This document shows, in pieces, positions 61,341-64,000 of a stretch of DNA of 64,000 nucleotides. A program made the position numbers and the translations under genes. Source of the stretch: Polychytrium aggregatum (Eukaryota; Chytridiomycota; Chytridiomycetes; Polychytriales); NCBI RefSeq assembly GCF_025602895.1, contig NW_026516241.1:1-64000 (forward strand), read 5' to 3'. The notes under the pieces were generated by a model. It saw only the letters and a program-made list of their open reading frames with translations. It was not told the origin of the DNA and ran no database searches. How positions within the stretch are numbered: the stretch's first letter is position 1; every line of letters starts with the position of its first letter.

Positions 61341-64000
61341 ATGGCGGGTATCTTCCTCTCCCAGCTCTCGACCTCCAACGATGAGATCTCAACAGTGCAG
61401 CGCCAGCCCTCGCCGTTCTCCAGACACATCAGTCGCATCTCCAGGCAGCCCAGCAGCATCCTCGACGGCTTTGGATCGAGTCCGCAGCTCGATGGCGCTG
61501 GCTTGCAGCGCGATGCTCCTCAACAACCCGCCCTGAAGCACGGGCATTCAGAAGATATCGAGCATCGCCCAACCGAATCGAGCAAGCCTGCTGGTCAAAA
61601 GCTCAAGCACTCTGCGTCCGAAACCCTCCCGCGCCTCATTCATTCCAACTTCCCCAAGGTGGACTCGGCCATTATCCGACCGGCTCGGCGCTCCTTCCAG
61701 GCCCTCATCCAGTCCCTGAACGAGCTCAACGAGGAAGTCGAAGTCTCCAAGCGCCGATATTCATCCCAAATATCCGACATCGATGCTGTCCCAGCATCCA
61801 TCTTCTCCGGAACCGGGGCCACAAGCCCCGTTCGCCCACCAGCCCAAAGAGAATCCACCTTCATCCCTATCGAGCCGCCCGACGGCCCTGACGTATATTT
61901 TTACAAGCCGCGCGTTGCCCGCTCCGACGGCGCAATTTCGTTCTTTCCCGAGGACCTCCATTTCGTCAAGCTTGTTGAGACCACCGGGGCTGTTGACCGT
62001 CAGTCCCATGATAGTCACTCCACTACAAGTGCGGACGGTTCCCAAGCCCATGCAAGGCCAATGCGGGATCGATTCAAGAGCAAACGCCCCCCTTCCGCCA
62101 GTGTGCATATCAGTGACAAGCCGGCACAGTCATTGGATAGCTTGAAGGAGCACCGTGCGAGAGCGAAATCATCCAAGGGAGCAAAGAGCGTCCACGGGCG
62201 GCCCGAGCTGTTCAGGTCTCTGATGAACGAAAGGGTCGTCGGCGATACGGCTCCGGCCGCCGATGCTGATTCCGCCGCAGTAAGCCACCGACGCAGAAAG
62301 CAGGAAAGCCATTCTGCTCTGACCTCCCGGTCAAGGTGAGTCACTGGCCGCTCTCCGAGACGAATCAGCACCCGGGTTTGTACCGAATCTATGGCTATGG
62401 CAAGTGACCTATGCGCAAGTCGCCTCACACTGGCCGGAGCCTGCAGTATCGCCGGTGGATGCACATGGGTCCGTCACTAACACTATCTATCATCGGACAC
62501 TGACCTGATCCCATCCGATTGACTGCACTGTTGGCCTCACAGCAAGACCGCACCACATTCAACCTTGTTCAAATCAGCGTCGCTTCACCCAGAGGAATCT
62601 GCCCCACCCAAACCCATGCCTGTAAGGCGAGCCATCTCCCATTCTGCCCCGCCTCACCGTGTCACTTCTAGCTTTCAGCTCGAAGGTGGCATTCGAAAGC
62701 GGGCCAGCTTGCTGCAAGAACGCAATGCGACCACAACAGATACCAAGCTCAAAGTCAAATCAAAAGTCGACACTCGCTGGAAGTCTACACCAGATGGCGG
62801 GTTGGTGGTGAGCGGCTCCCATCGCCATGTTCAGCCTCCGGCCTCGCCAGGAAAGACCGAAATCTGCACGAGCCCGACACCGTGGTTGTTCGAGCCACAG
62901 TTCTCCGAGGTCGATCGCAGCGACTCGCCAACCGACACTACATCGAAAAGTAGTCTGCACATCCCCATCGTTCGCTGTCCGTCTGTCAAGTACCTGCAAA
63001 AGTCCGAGGAGACAGCGCCCCCGCCGCTTGTCGGCCAGAACATGGCAGGCCCCGGCCTCAGAACACCTATTGGCGAGACAGGAACAAAGTTGCTAGTGTC
63101 TCTTCTTACGCAATCCAACTTTGAATACCGAGCGCTCATGCCACTGGTGTCAAGCGGCCGACGCACAAGCACAAACGGCCGTCCCAACAGCACCGGGCAT
63201 CAAAACAAGCTTCCGGGGTTGTTTGAGAGACCGCGACAGAAGCTCAACTCCACGGTCGTGAGTATGAACCAGCAATTCGATCTCGCAAAATCCACTGGAG
63301 GAAAGAGCCTGAAGGCGCTGGTCTGGACAAGTCAGTTTGCCATTCCAGACGAAGTCGGTCCAAAGGTGGCCGGAGCTCACGGGGATCGTAATGGCGACCA
63401 AAGTGCGCTCTTGCTCGTGCGAGATGCATCAGACTCCTCAAAGCCTTTGGTGCGTATACCTCCAGCTTCTCCTGGACTGGCAGCTCATTTGCGAGAATCT
63501 GTGGTTGTCGGGCAACCCTTAGCATCTCCTTCATCGACGACGATGCCAGCGGAAACTGCAGGCGTCGATCACGCCACTGCGTCGACAGCGTCTGTTACTT
63601 CATCCCAGACCACTCCAACAAAGCAGCAAAGCTCCGATATGACCAGCACCTCAGCTAATCGCAAGCAAGAGGACACTCGTGTCGCAAAGCCGACCGAGGC
63701 CGTTGATCAAGCAGTTGACGCTGATCAAGCAATGGCGGCCGAACCATCTCGAGCAACACTGGATTCATCCGACCAACCAACGGTTCCATCAGTTACACCA
63801 CCGACCGATACCCAGGTCGAGGTGGCAGGGCAAGCTCAACTTGAATCTCAGAGCGAGTCCATGAACCCAGATGAGGCTGCAGCCAAAGCCGGTCCCGATG
63901 TCCCTCAGTCAACAGCATCGGCCAAGTCTGCAACAACACTCCAAAGACCCAAGACTGCCCAGCCACCAAAGCGAGGTCATTCGGCATACCGCTTCGACCG
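61341..64000 (+). CDS. Large disordered Ser/Pro/Thr-rich protein, 5' part (cut by right edge)
   Basis: Start ATG 61341 (MAGIFLSQLSTSNDEISTVQ). Exon 1 runs to 62335, where TCAAG is followed by donor GTGAGT. Acceptor CACAG ends at 62542 and exon 2 (62543 onward) stays open in the matching phase to the window end, giving at least 817 codons. Mostly predicted disorder with basic patches. A conserved-looking segment is FPKVDSAIIRPARRSFQALIQSLNELNEEVEVSKRRYSSQ (~108-148), probably a short coiled coil. Another is VYFYKPRVARSDGAISFFPEDLHFVKLVE (~185-213). The C-terminal visible part is rich in Ala/Thr/Gln (STTMPAETAGVDHATAST). No enzymatic domain or signal peptide; could be a cytoskeletal or polarity scaffold. 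Function not assigned. Confidence 0.7.

Overview
The window looks like nuclear DNA of an intron-rich, GC-leaning fungus. Supporting genes are a squalene epoxidase, fungal-type GPI-anchored cell-wall proteins, a peroxisomal Lon protease and a 2-oxoadipate dehydrogenase. Most genes have several short introns with GT-AG borders and are separated by only a few hundred bases. A Fanzor nuclease element plus choice-of-anchor A adhesins would fit an early-diverging zoosporic (chytrid-like) fungus, but that placement is inference.

Layout. 1-6584 (minus) is the 5' part of one adhesin gene running off the left edge; it carries a nearly perfect 2,765-bp tandem duplication that adds an in-frame 510-residue module per copy. 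8309-9782 (minus) is a type II membrane prolyl 4-hydroxylase. 11086-17213 (minus) is a DHTKD1-type 2-oxoadipate dehydrogenase E1. It is divergent from an ACC-synthase-like aminotransferase at 17940-19893. 20538-23546 (minus) is a VHS-GAT sorting protein and 24107-28460 a peroxisomal Lon ending in SKL. 29497-31608 (minus) is an F-box/LRR protein, 33056-34744 an F-box-like ankyrin protein and 35852-38312 squalene epoxidase. These are followed by a small protein with an RVxF-like motif (39490-39939), an EF-hand protein (40539-41220, minus) and a GH16 GPI-anchored wall enzyme (41897-43796).

44251-45348 holds a Fanzor (eukaryotic TnpB homologue) open frame and its conserved 3' end. Internally deleted relatives with inverted-repeat-like ends lie at about 10765-11010, 51562-51858 and 58541-58823, and further left-end-like copies at about 8.1, 29.0, 47.9 and 55.8 kb. 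46135-47881 and 49444-51194 are two paralogous genes with a LURP-one/tubby-like C-terminal half. 52576-55540 is a multi-exon secreted protein. 56313-58382 (minus) is a TRAPPC12 homologue. 59485-60318 (minus) is a GPI-anchored wall protein, and 61341 to the right edge is a long disordered protein.

There is no operon logic, as expected for a fungal chromosome. The themes are cell surface (CAA adhesin, GH16, two further secreted proteins), peroxisomal/mitochondrial and sterol metabolism, and membrane trafficking. Hexanucleotide microsatellites and 12-23-bp minisatellites are frequent, mostly in introns and intergenic DNA. The most notable systems are the Fanzor element family and the expanding adhesin module array.
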